50,161 nt of DNA from Haliscomenobacteraceae bacterium (lineage in GTDB: Bacteria; Bacteroidota; Bacteroidia; Chitinophagales; Saprospiraceae). Shown here piece by piece: positions 42,036 to 50,161 of the stretch (positions are counted from its first letter, which is position 1; each line of letters starts with the position of its first letter). The notes beneath the pieces are model-generated. The model was not told the DNA's origin, did not search any database, and worked only from the letters and a program-made list of their open reading frames with translations. A program made the position numbers and the translations under genes. The DNA lies in assembly GCA_947501115.1 (NCBI GenBank), contig CANMVX010000025.1:1-50161 (forward strand). The letters run 5' to 3'.

Positions 42036-43484
42036 ATGAAAATTTTATTGACGGGAACAACAGGTTATATCGGAAAAAGATTATTACCTCTTCTTTTGGA
42101 GGAAGGTCACGAAGTAATCTGTTGTGTAAGAGATAAACATCGTATTCCCGATGAAAAACCGTTTAATCATCCGTTGATAACTTTCCTGGAGATTGATTTT
42201 TTAAATGATTCTCTGCCTCCTCTGCCATACCATGATATTGATGTTGCCTTTTATTTGATTCACTCCATGCAAACGACAACGAAGGGATTCGATTTGCTGG
42301 AAGAGAAAACGGCAGTTCAATTTATGAAGTTGGTGGAAACTTCTCAGTTGAAGCAAATAGTTTATTTAGGGGGTATTGCCAATGAAGACGAATTGTCTGA
42401 CCATTTGAAATCTCGTAAAAATGTCGAATCCGTTCTCTCTGCGGGTAATATTCCACTCACGGTCATCAGAGCGGGTATCATTGTCGGTTCAGGCAGTGCA
42501 TCCTTTGAAATAATAAGAGATCTTGTAGAAAAATTACCCATAATGGTCACGCCTAAATGGTTGATGACTAAATGCCAACCTATTGGTGTTCGTGATGTTA
42601 TGCGATTTCTTCTGGGTGTAATGATGAAAAAGGAAACTTTTAACGAGGTCTTTGATATCGGCGGTCCCGATATTCTTACCTATAAAGAAATGTTATTGCA
42701 GTTTGCTGCTTGCCGGGGATTGAAAAGGTATATTTACACTCTTCCGGTAATGAGCCCAAAAATATCGTCTTATTGGCTGTATTTTGTTACCTCCACCTCT
42801 TATCCTTTGGCCGTTAATCTGGTAAGTAGTATGAAGATTGAGGTGATTGCCAGAGATAGCAAGTTACAAAATTTATTAGGAATTACACCTATGACCTATA
42901 AGCAGGCTGTGGAACTCGCTTTTGAGAGAATTGAGCAAAACAGTGTGGTGTCCAGTTGGAAAGACGCTTTGGCAAGTAGTGGTATGGATAATAATTTGCT
43001 CGATCATGCCAATGTTCCCCAATTTGGGTGCAACACCGATTTTAAAGAGAAGGAAATTACGGGTTTAGAGGATATCGTTTTGACTAATATATGGTCAATT
43101 GGCGGTGAAAGAGGTTGGTATTATGGAAATTGGCTTTGGAAGTTTCGTGGTTTTATTGATAAATTATGGGGCGGTGTAGGGTTGAGAAGAGGCAGAACGC
43201 ATCCAAGTATTATTCATAATGGTGATTCACTCGATTTTTGGAGGGTTTTAGCCGCCGATAAATCAAGGAAAAGGTTACTTCTTTACGCGGAAATGATTCT
43301 GCCGGGTGAGGCCTGGCTTGAATTTAAAATAGTGGAACGCAATCAAAAATCATTTTTACAGCAAACTGCTACATTCAGACCCACGGGAATGATGGGCCGT
43401 TTATACTGGCTCGCTGTGCTTCCCCTCCATGTCTTTTTGTTTGAGGGAATGATAAATAATCTGATTCGTTTTAGGGAAAAATAA
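42036..43484 (+). CDS. SDR oxidoreductase with DUF2867 C-terminus
   Basis: About 482 residues. I chose the start at 42036 (MKILLTGTTGYIGKRLLP), which puts the nucleotide-binding TGxxGxxG motif at the very N-terminus as usual; the upstream start at 42012 adds 8 residues. SDR features continue with LIHSMQTTTKGFD, KQIVYLGGIAN, and LTVIRAGIIVGSGSASFE. The C-terminal third (WSIGGERGWYYGNWLWKFRGFIDKLWGG, split as GGERGWYYGNWLWKFRGF, to PTGMMGRLYWLAVLPLHVFLF) is DUF2867. It modifies an unknown lipid- or sugar-type substrate using NAD(P)H. It begins 41 bases after the 5-oxoprolinase stop and could share its transcript. Confidence 0.85.
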   Translation: MKILLTGTTGYIGKRLLPLLLEEGHEVICCVRDKHRIPDEKPFNHPLITFLEIDFLNDSLPPLPYHDIDVAFYLIHSMQTTTKGFDLLEEKTAVQFMKLVETSQLKQIVYLGGIANEDELSDHLKSRKNVESVLSAGNIPLTVIRAGIIVGSGSASFEIIRDLVEKLPIMVTPKWLMTKCQPIGVRDVMRFLLGVMMKKETFNEVFDIGGPDILTYKEMLLQFAACRGLKRYIYTLPVMSPKISSYWLYFVTSTSYPLAVNLVSSMKIEVIARDSKLQNLLGITPMTYKQAVELAFERIEQNSVVSSWKDALASSGMDNNLLDHANVPQFGCNTDFKEKEITGLEDIVLTNIWSIGGERGWYYGNWLWKFRGFIDKLWGGVGLRRGRTHPSIIHNGDSLDFWRVLAADKSRKRLLLYAEMILPGEAWLEFKIVERNQKSFLQQTATFRPTGMMGRLYWLAVLPLHVFLFEGMINNLIRFREK

Positions 43485-43523
43485 TCTTTTTAGCTTTGTT
43501 TTTTTAGTGGCTTGTTTAGATTA

Positions 43524-43608
43524 TACCTATGCAATGATGCAATATTTCTAACATTTTACATATACAATGATACAAAAATAGGGTAATTATACATATACAA
43601 TGAAACAT
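43524..43608. promoter_or_regulatory. Three 19-bp iterons at 33-bp spacing
   Basis: Copies tacctatgcaatgatgcaa (43524-43542), tacatatacaatgatacaa (43557-43575) and tacatatacaatgaaacat (43590-43608) repeat with an exact 33-base step, about three helical turns, so all sites face the same side of DNA. They lie 48-132 bases before the ATPase gene, in the only gap of this segment. This is the pattern of a cooperative operator or an origin/iteron site; the binding protein is unknown. Confidence 0.6.
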
Positions 43609-43656
43609 TTACATTTAAAATTTGTAGATTAGTGATTGAATATCAAATAGTAAGAC

Positions 43657-45027
43657 ATGTTTTTCAGGCAAATAGAGGTTGAGTTAGAAAAGTGGGCAGC
43701 TAAACCGGGTAGAAAGCCATTGATTTTACGTGGTGCCCGGCAAGTGGGTAAGACCACGGTAGTGCATAAGTTTGGCAAAAAATTTAACAATTATTTGTAT
43801 GTCAATCTTGAGAAGTCAAGTGCAAAAGATTTGATGGAATCAAAGGATGAAGTTAAAAATCTATTGCCTCTTTTATTCCTGTACACTAATAATACGAGAA
43901 AAGAAGGCACTACTTTGCTTTTTATTGACGAAATCCAGGTCTCCGCACATGTACTTTCGTTATTAAGGTATTTTTATGAGGAAACGCCGGATATTTTTGT
44001 GATTGCCGCTGGTTCTTTATTAGAAACGATGTTGGATAAACATATTTCAATACCCGTAGGAAGGGTAGAATATATGGCGTTACACCCATGTTCATTCATT
44101 GAATTTTTAATAGCCATTGGAGAGGATAGGTTTGTGGCGCTTATTGTGAAAGGAGAACTTCCGGAGGCCTTTCATACTACTATCATGGATTTTTTTAACA
44201 TATATGCCTTAATTGGCGGCATGCCGGAAGTTATAGCTGATTATGTGAATCAAAGAGATATTTTAGGATTATCCTCTATTTTTAATCAATTGTTAAATGG
44301 CTATAAAAACGATGTGGAAAAATATGCGGAAAATAATAAACAAGCCAATGTAATTCGTCATATTCTTGAAAATGGTTGGGCCTTTTCAGCTCAAACGATT
44401 ACGTTGGGAGGATTTGCCTCATCGGCATATCAGGCAAGAGAAACGGGGGAGGCTTTGCGAACTTTATCTAAAGCCATGCTTTTAGCATTGGTTTATCCGA
44501 CGACCAGTGTATTAATGCCAGTTATTTCTGATTTGAAAAAAGCACCAAAATTATTTTGGCTCGATGTTGGTTTGGTAAATTATGCTGCGGGCATTCAAAG
44601 GGAATATATCTTAAAAAAAGATTTATTGGACACCTGGCGTGGGAGAGCAGCTGAACAAATTGTAGCACAGGAATTTACCGCATTGCATTTTGAAGTGGGA
44701 AGGAAAAATAATTTTTGGGTTAGAAATAAAAGAGGAAGTACCGCCGAGGTTGATTTTGTTTATGTTTGGAATGGCATTGTTTTTCCCGTGGAAGTGAAGT
44801 CCGGGCATAATGCGCATTTGAAATCAATCCATCAGTTTATGCTTGACGCAAATCATGATTTGGCTATCAGAGTATGGTCAGGAAAATATAGTGTGGATAT
44901 TGTTCAAAACCTCTATGGAAAATCATTCAAACTGATTAATTTACCTTTTTATATGATAGCTGCATTGCCTCATATTATAGCTAAATTTTTTATAACTGAT
45001 GAAAAGTTAATCGATAATGACAAATAA
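43657..45027 (+). CDS. AAA ATPase with DUF4143 C-terminus
   Basis: A 456-residue protein. The Walker A is GARQVGKTT (26-34) and the Walker B TTLLFIDEIQ with D91-E92. The AAA_14 pattern continues with IAAGSLLETML and LHPCSFIEFL. The C-terminal DUF4143 region holds AEVDFVYVWNGIVFPVEVKSG (split as EVDFVYVWNGIVFPVEVKSG), reminiscent of a PD-(D/E)xK nuclease core (D..., then E-x-K). Such ATPases are abundant in bacterial genomes, often as multiple near-identical copies; their role is unknown, with DNA processing or regulation suggested. It overlaps the next gene by 11 bases and has its own iteron-bearing upstream region. Confidence 0.85.
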   Translation: MFFRQIEVELEKWAAKPGRKPLILRGARQVGKTTVVHKFGKKFNNYLYVNLEKSSAKDLMESKDEVKNLLPLLFLYTNNTRKEGTTLLFIDEIQVSAHVLSLLRYFYEETPDIFVIAAGSLLETMLDKHISIPVGRVEYMALHPCSFIEFLIAIGEDRFVALIVKGELPEAFHTTIMDFFNIYALIGGMPEVIADYVNQRDILGLSSIFNQLLNGYKNDVEKYAENNKQANVIRHILENGWAFSAQTITLGGFASSAYQARETGEALRTLSKAMLLALVYPTTSVLMPVISDLKKAPKLFWLDVGLVNYAAGIQREYILKKDLLDTWRGRAAEQIVAQEFTALHFEVGRKNNFWVRNKRGSTAEVDFVYVWNGIVFPVEVKSGHNAHLKSIHQFMLDANHDLAIRVWSGKYSVDIVQNLYGKSFKLINLPFYMIAALPHIIAKFFITDEKLIDNDK

Positions 45028-45781
45028 TTTTCAAGGGAAAGTAGCCTTTATCACCGGCGCGGGTCAAGGCATAGGACTTCAAATTGCTAAGCAATTGGTA
45101 CAGGAAGGAGCGGTGGTTTATTTAAATGACCGAGATGAATCATTGGCACAACGTGCAGCCGAAAATTTACAGTCCGCTGGTGGCCATTGCATTCCATTGC
45201 CTGGCGATGTAAGTGAAGTGGAACGAATTACCTCATTTATCCAACAAATAAAAAAAGAACAAGGCAGGCTTGATATCGCTATTGCCAATGCGGGTATTAC
45301 CCTTTTTGGAGATTTTCTGACCTATAGCGAAGCCGATTTCAATCAGGTATTAGCAGTGAACTTGCGAGGAACCTTTTTTCTTGCGCAACAAGCCACCCTT
45401 GTTATGAAGGAGCAATCAACAGGGGGTACCTTGCTTTTTCTATCCTCGGTAACTGCCCATCAGGCGCATAAAAATCTGGGTGCTTATGGCATGACCAAAG
45501 CAGCCATAGAGCTGTTGGCCCGAAATCTGGTCGCTGAAATTTCTACCTTTAATATAAACGTAAACTGTTTGGCTCCCGGTGCAACATTGACCGAAAGGAC
45601 GCTAATGGATGAGGATTATTTAGAAACCTGGTCGAGAATTACTCCAATGGGAAAACCTGCCTCCGTAGAGGATATTGCCAATGCCGCTCTTTTTCTGGTT
45701 TCTGATAAAGCTAAACATCTCACTGGGCAAACGCTTGTCTTAGATGGCGGCTGGACGGCGGTAAGTCCTTCTCCATATTGA
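45017..45781 (+). CDS. SDR-family NAD(P)-dependent dehydrogenase
   Basis: A 254-residue classical short-chain dehydrogenase. The cofactor motif is TGAGQGIG (13-20), LNDRDE ends the second strand (D38, D40: NAD preference likely), NAGIT is at 91-95, and the catalytic set is the serine of LFLSSVTAHQ, Y157 and K161 in YGMTK. The C-terminal signature TGQTLVLDGGW closes the fold. Substrate is not predictable. Its start lies inside the end of the ATPase gene (11-base overlap), so translation is coupled; an ATPase and an SDR together is an unusual pairing. A separate TonB-type pair follows after about 120 bases. Confidence 0.9.
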   Translation: MTNNFQGKVAFITGAGQGIGLQIAKQLVQEGAVVYLNDRDESLAQRAAENLQSAGGHCIPLPGDVSEVERITSFIQQIKKEQGRLDIAIANAGITLFGDFLTYSEADFNQVLAVNLRGTFFLAQQATLVMKEQSTGGTLLFLSSVTAHQAHKNLGAYGMTKAAIELLARNLVAEISTFNINVNCLAPGATLTERTLMDEDYLETWSRITPMGKPASVEDIANAALFLVSDKAKHLTGQTLVLDGGWTAVSPSPY

Positions 45782-45840
45782 ATTTTAATATCGTAGTTAT
45801 TAAAATAAACAAAATTAATTTTAGGTGTTTCTTGTAATTT

Positions 45841-45861
45841 CAAAATAGTATAGCTATTTTG
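45841..45861. promoter_or_regulatory. Inverted repeat upstream of SusC pair 2
   Basis: Perfect 8-base arms caaaatag and ctattttg around a 5-base centre (tatag), 39 bases before the SusC start. It could be a regulator site; no regulator gene is adjacent. Confidence 0.4.
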
Positions 45862-45899
45862 TATCGACTATACATTTTAAATTAAAACACTTAAAACGA

Positions 45900-48800
45900 A
45901 TGAAAAAAAACAAACCAATCAAAAGGGTCCTTCAACTAGTTTGTATGTTGGCCTTTTTTCTACCGTTGGGACTATTTGCTCAGGTCAAAGTTTCCGGTAT
46001 TGTCCTTGACAAAGACAAAGAACCACTCATTGGAGTGAGTATCCTTGTCAAAAATACGGTGCAGGGAACAGTAACAGAAGTTGATGGAAGCTATTCCATA
46101 GCGGTACCCGATGCCAATGCTACATTGGTGTTTTCCTATACTGGATTTACCTCTCAGGAAATTGCACTGGGCGGGCGTACCAAACTGGATGTATCTCTGG
46201 AGGCTGATCAGTTACTTTTAGATGAGGTCATCGTGGTAGGTTATGGCATTCAGAAAAAGGAGACGGTTACGGGGGCTGTTTCCAGCTTAAAAGGTTCAGA
46301 TCTGGTTAAATCTCCAGCTATGAACGTTTCTAACTCTATTGCCGGTCGTATGGCAGGGGTCGTAGCGGTGAACAGAAGTGGCGAACCAGGTTATGATGGT
46401 TCAGGTATTCGTATTCGTGGTTCCAATACCTTGAATAACAACGATGCCCTTATCGTTATCGATGGAATTCCTGCCAGAGCGGGAGGTCTTGACAGACTTA
46501 ATCCAAATGATATCGAAAAAATTTCTGTATTAAAAGATGCCTCGGCTGCTATTTATGGTGCGCGTGCGGCAAATGGAGTTATTCTTATTACCACGAAAAG
46601 AGGAAAAGTTGGTAAACCTGAATTAAGCTATTCTTTTAATCAAGGTTATTCTCAACCAACCCAATTACCTAAATTGGCCGACGCCGCTCAATATACAGAG
46701 ATGTTGAATGATCTCGATATTTACGGTTTACCTGCCAGTGAATGGTCAGCAGCAACATCTGCTTATAAGTCAACGGGTTCTTATACCCGTCCAAATGGTC
46801 AGATTAGAAAAGCACCTTTCCAGCCAAGTGATTTCCAAAAGTATAAGGATGGTTCCAGTCCATGGACGCACCCAAATACAGACTGGTATGCAGAAACCTT
46901 GAAAAGATGGTCTCCACAACAGCGTCATAATCTTCAAATGACCGGGGGTTCTGAGAATTTGAAATATTTGGCTTCTCTGGGTTTCCAGGATCAGGACGGT
47001 AACTACATAAATTCTGCAACAGGCTACAAACAGTATGATTTACGTCTTAATCTTGATGCCAAGGTAAACGAATTTATTAATGTTAATATTGGTATGCTTG
47101 GACGTCAGGAAAATCGTTTCTTCCCGACAAAAGGAGCTGGTGCGATTTTTAGGATGTTGATGAGAGGTAAACCACAACAGCCTGCTTACTGGCCTGACGG
47201 TCGTCCTGGACCAGATATCGAGAATGGTGAAAATCCTGTGGTTATTACGACAAATGATACTGGTTATGATGATGATAAAAGAGACTATATTCAGACAAAT
47301 GGTCAGTTAGACATTAAAATCCCTGGTATTAAAGGATTAGTGTTTACAGGTAATGCTGCGATTGATAAATTGAATCAGAACAACAAACGTTGGGAAACAC
47401 CATGGACGCTGTATGAAAGAGGAACTGGGTTTGCCGCTGATGGTGTAACACCAAATCTGGTTGCCGCCAGAAGAGGCCCTGCTGAACCAAGACTTACTTT
47501 AGGAAATACCACGCAGCTAAATATTTTATTAGGTGGTGTACTGAACTATGACCGTACTTTTGGAGATCATAAAGTGACCGTACTTGCAGGTTCAAATAGA
47601 GAAACTATTGATGCGAGTAACTTCAATGCTTTCAGAAGATTCTTTATCTCTCCAGCTTTAGATCAGATGTTCGCAGGGGGTGATTTGGAAAAAAATAATG
47701 GGGGTGTTTCTTCACTTAGAGCACGTCTAAATTATTTTGGTCGTGCAGCTTACAACTATAAGGAGAAATATTTACTTGAAGTTTTATGGCGTTATGATGG
47801 CTCTGATATTTTTCCGGAAGCAACCAGATATGGCTTTTTCCCAGGGGTAATGGCAGGATGGGTCATTTCAAAGGAAAATTTTATGCAGTCTATTCCTGCG
47901 GTAAATTACTTAAAACTGAGAGGTTCTTTGGGCCAAATGGGTAATGATCAAATTGCTACCTATCAGTATTTATCTACCTACGGATTTAGAAGCTATATCC
48001 TTGGAAATATTGAAACAAAAACATTGTTCGAGGCAAGAATTCCTAATCCGAATATTACCTGGGAGGTGGCAACTAACGCAAACATAGGTATTGAAGGTGC
48101 ATTATTCAATGACAAAATCACTTTCGAATTTGATTATTTCAATAACAGACGTACCAATATTCTTTGGGTTAAAAATGCTTCCGTTCCTCAATCTACAGGT
48201 CTGACTTTGCCAGCTCAAAATATTGGTGAAGTGGAAAACAAAGGATTTGATGCCTTGATAGGCTATCGTACCAGTGTTGGTGATTTTAATTTTAATGTAA
48301 GCGTTAATGGCGGTTATGCAAAAAATAAAATCTTGTTCTGGGACGAAGCACCTGGTGCTCCTGAATGGCAAAGAACTACAGGAAGACCTATGTACACTGT
48401 TCAGGCATACGTATATGATGGTGTATTTAAGGATCAGGCAGAAATTAATGCAGAGAAAATTAGCTATAGCTCTATCGTAAATACTCTTCGCCCTGGTGAT
48501 ATGAAATACCAGGATTATAACGGGGACGGTAAAATTACCCCAGATGACCAGGTTCGTACCGATTTCAACAATATTCCTACTTTACAAGGTGGAATTAGTT
48601 TGATAGCAAGTTACAAAGGTTTCGACCTTAACATCCTTTTCCAAGGTTCTGCAGGGGCAAAACAGTATGTTAGCCCAGGTGAAATGGGTAATATTGGTAA
48701 CTATTTGCTTGAAATGTATAATGATCGTTGGACGGTGGAAAATCCAAGCAGCGTTCATCCACGTATAGCCAATAGAAGTGACCAATATTTCTCTGGCAAT

Positions 48801-49040
48801 AACACTTATTGGTTTAGAAGTACTGATTACATAAGATTAAAAAACCTGGAAGTAGGTTATACCCTGCCAGAAAATTTATTTAAAAAAGCGGGAATGACCA
48901 GTGCGAGACTATATTTTAATGGATTGAACTTATTCACTATTAGTGATTTCAATACTTTTGATCCAGAATCTAGTAGCTCAACAGGTCAATATTATCCTCA
49001 GCAGAGAATTATTAATGCTGGTTTAACGGTTACATTCTAA
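45900..49040 (+). CDS. SusC/RagA-family TonB-dependent outer-membrane transporter
   Basis: A 1046-residue outer-membrane transporter. The signal peptide ends FLPLGLFAQ; then a carboxypeptidase-like domain (VSGIVLDKDKEPLIGVSILV, to VFSYTGFTSQEI), a TonB box region with the DEVIVVGYGIQKKETVTGAV stretch (classic VVGYG form), and the plug (LNPNDIEKISVLKDASAAIYG and GARAANGVILITTKRG). The C-terminus ends INAGLTVTF. It imports ligands with its SusD partner, whose start overlaps its stop by one base. It is a different subtype from the minus-strand SusC at 32731-35883, which has VTAFGE. Confidence 0.92.
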   Translation: MKKNKPIKRVLQLVCMLAFFLPLGLFAQVKVSGIVLDKDKEPLIGVSILVKNTVQGTVTEVDGSYSIAVPDANATLVFSYTGFTSQEIALGGRTKLDVSLEADQLLLDEVIVVGYGIQKKETVTGAVSSLKGSDLVKSPAMNVSNSIAGRMAGVVAVNRSGEPGYDGSGIRIRGSNTLNNNDALIVIDGIPARAGGLDRLNPNDIEKISVLKDASAAIYGARAANGVILITTKRGKVGKPELSYSFNQGYSQPTQLPKLADAAQYTEMLNDLDIYGLPASEWSAATSAYKSTGSYTRPNGQIRKAPFQPSDFQKYKDGSSPWTHPNTDWYAETLKRWSPQQRHNLQMTGGSENLKYLASLGFQDQDGNYINSATGYKQYDLRLNLDAKVNEFINVNIGMLGRQENRFFPTKGAGAIFRMLMRGKPQQPAYWPDGRPGPDIENGENPVVITTNDTGYDDDKRDYIQTNGQLDIKIPGIKGLVFTGNAAIDKLNQNNKRWETPWTLYERGTGFAADGVTPNLVAARRGPAEPRLTLGNTTQLNILLGGVLNYDRTFGDHKVTVLAGSNRETIDASNFNAFRRFFISPALDQMFAGGDLEKNNGGVSSLRARLNYFGRAAYNYKEKYLLEVLWRYDGSDIFPEATRYGFFPGVMAGWVISKENFMQSIPAVNYLKLRGSLGQMGNDQIATYQYLSTYGFRSYILGNIETKTLFEARIPNPNITWEVATNANIGIEGALFNDKITFEFDYFNNRRTNILWVKNASVPQSTGLTLPAQNIGEVENKGFDALIGYRTSVGDFNFNVSVNGGYAKNKILFWDEAPGAPEWQRTTGRPMYTVQAYVYDGVFKDQAEINAEKISYSSIVNTLRPGDMKYQDYNGDGKITPDDQVRTDFNNIPTLQGGISLIASYKGFDLNILFQGSAGAKQYVSPGEMGNIGNYLLEMYNDRWTVENPSSVHPRIANRSDQYFSGNNTYWFRSTDYIRLKNLEVGYTLPENLFKKAGMTSARLYFNGLNLFTISDFNTFDPESSSSTGQYYPQQRIINAGLTVTF

Positions 49041-50161
49041 TGATTAAAAAAATGAAAAAAATGAAAAAAATTGTTTTTTGTCTTTTATCTCTGGTTGTTT
49101 TTGGATGTAATGACGATTTTGTCAATACAAAACCCTTAGATCAGTTGGCTGAATCAACGGTCTGGACAGACGCTTCGTTGGCTGAAGCCTTTGTTTCTGA
49201 AATATATGCTGGTTTTGGAAACGGCGGTTTTGATGAGCAAATGAATGCTTCTTTAACAGATGAAACCATTTTTACTCACCCGGGTAGAAATATTACTACT
49301 ATAACAGAATCTCGTTCTAATCCAGCCGATCCAGGTTGGATAAATGGTACCCTAAGCTGGGGTAACATGTTTTTAAGAATTAGGGCTTGTAATTTAGCTT
49401 TGAGTAATTTAGAAGCACCTAAATTTACTAATCCGGTTCTTGTAGATAGAATGAAGGGTGAAGTTAAATTTCTACGTGCTTATTATTATCATCAGTTGAT
49501 TAGGTATTTTGGTGGTGTTCCAATTATTGACAAACCATTTACGTTGAATGATTCTGATTTTCTTTCCCCAAGAAATACATGGGAAGAATGTGTGAATTTT
49601 ATTGTTAAAAATTGTGATGAAGCGGCCGCTTTACTCGATGGTAAATCTATGGCAGCTGGCCGTGCTAACAAAGCAGCAGCGCTTGCCTTGAAAGCTCGTG
49701 TACTTATTTATGCAGCGAGTGATCTTCATGATATGCCTACGGCAAAATCAAAGTCTTCTGCATTAGCTAGTTATGCGAAACCTGAATTAGTAGGTTATGT
49801 GAGCGGCGATCGTAAAGCACGTTGGGAAAAAGCCAGAGATGCAGCTAAAGCCGTTATAGATCTTCCTGGTTATGGTTATGCACTGAATTTAACAAATCCT
49901 GCGTCTGCAGCTGATGGAACAGCCAATTACATGAATGCTTCATTGGCTAGAAACGGTGGTGAAAAGGAAATTCTCATAGGTAGATATTTTATCAATGCCA
50001 AACAAGAAGGTGGTGGAAGACAAGGTTTGTTTAACGGCCCAAATGGTTATCATAACTGGGCGGGTAATACGCCGATACAATTGATGATTGATGATTATGA
50101 AATGATGGATGGTTCTAAATTCGATTGGAATAAAACGGAACATGCTTCTGCTCCTTATACC
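49040..50161 (+). CDS. SusD/RagB-family lipoprotein (partial, runs off right edge)
   Basis: 374 codons are visible. The start ATG overlaps the SusC stop TAA by one base (49040), giving MIKKMKKMKKIVFCLLSLVVFGC, a lipoprotein signal with lipobox VVFGC; the in-frame ATGs at 49052 and 49061 are alternatives. The next stretch, NDDFVNTKPLDQLAES, is a typical SusD start, and the TPR region shows KGEVKFLRAYYYHQLIRYFGGVPI (split as EVKFLRAYYYHQLIRYFGG). The C-terminal substrate-binding part is outside the window. It is the partner of SusC pair 2. Confidence 0.9.
   Translation, partial: MIKKMKKMKKIVFCLLSLVVFGCNDDFVNTKPLDQLAESTVWTDASLAEAFVSEIYAGFGNGGFDEQMNASLTDETIFTHPGRNITTITESRSNPADPGWINGTLSWGNMFLRIRACNLALSNLEAPKFTNPVLVDRMKGEVKFLRAYYYHQLIRYFGGVPIIDKPFTLNDSDFLSPRNTWEECVNFIVKNCDEAAALLDGKSMAAGRANKAAALALKARVLIYAASDLHDMPTAKSKSSALASYAKPELVGYVSGDRKARWEKARDAAKAVIDLPGYGYALNLTNPASAADGTANYMNASLARNGGEKEILIGRYFINAKQEGGGRQGLFNGPNGYHNWAGNTPIQLMIDDYEMMDGSKFDWNKTEHASAPYT

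Overview
The window is typical low-GC Bacteroidota (Bacteroidetes) DNA. The evidence is two SusC/SusD-type outer-membrane pairs, type IX secretion signals of both the A type (YPNP-containing C-terminal domains) and the B type (gliding-associated C-terminal domain), a PorP/SprF-family protein, FISUMP and DUF1566 surface domains, and almost no Shine-Dalgarno sequences. A free-living, polysaccharide-degrading member of the Saprospiria or Cytophagia is a reasonable inference, but the sequence does not fix the genus. I see no rRNA, tRNA, CRISPR array or intact transposase.

Layout. Positions 1-720 hold an Avd-like four-helix protein followed by an in-frame 3' remnant of a FISUMP gene, a bidirectional terminator and short tandem repeats; this looks like the worn edge of a diversity-generating retroelement (DGR) or related cassette. 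From 719 to 16899 nearly everything is on the minus strand: an alpha-carbonic anhydrase lipoprotein; an operon of a T9SS type-B substrate, a PorP/SprF protein and a large FISUMP repeat protein; an orphan antitoxin-like ORF (+); a DUF1566 lectin-like T9SS substrate; a DUF4160-DUF2442 pair lying between that gene and a degenerate copy of its 5' end; a YHYH-domain protein; and a tight four-gene operon of sulfatase, PL6 lyase, sulfatase and DUF4861, suited to a sulfated uronic-acid polysaccharide such as dermatan sulfate.

Positions 17118-25026 carry an NhaD antiporter, an unusual two-gene module (a VWA protein plus a four-cysteine protein with a possible winged-helix C-terminus), and secreted carbohydrate genes (DUF1080, an unrecognised 682-residue protein, GH30). 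Positions 25027-25599 and 30651-31232 are filled by a dispersed intergenic repeat family with inverted termini. Between them are a class V aminotransferase, a left-handed beta-helix protein, a PiT-PhoU-like phosphate transporter and a PgeF/YfiH laccase-domain enzyme.

Positions 31233-50161 contain SusC/SusD pair 1 (minus), an FAD oxidoreductase, a TPR-like protein, a fused 5-oxoprolinase/hydantoinase, an SDR-DUF2867 protein, an AAA-DUF4143 ATPase behind three 33-bp-spaced iterons and overlapping an SDR dehydrogenase, and SusC/SusD pair 2 (plus; its SusD runs off the right edge).

How the genes fit together: SusCD pairs import glycans or other nutrients, secreted lyases, sulfatases and GH30 degrade them outside or in the periplasm, and T9SS exports several of these proteins. 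The least explained parts are the DGR-like left edge, the VWA/cysteine module, the DUF4160/DUF2442 insertion scar and the repeat family.
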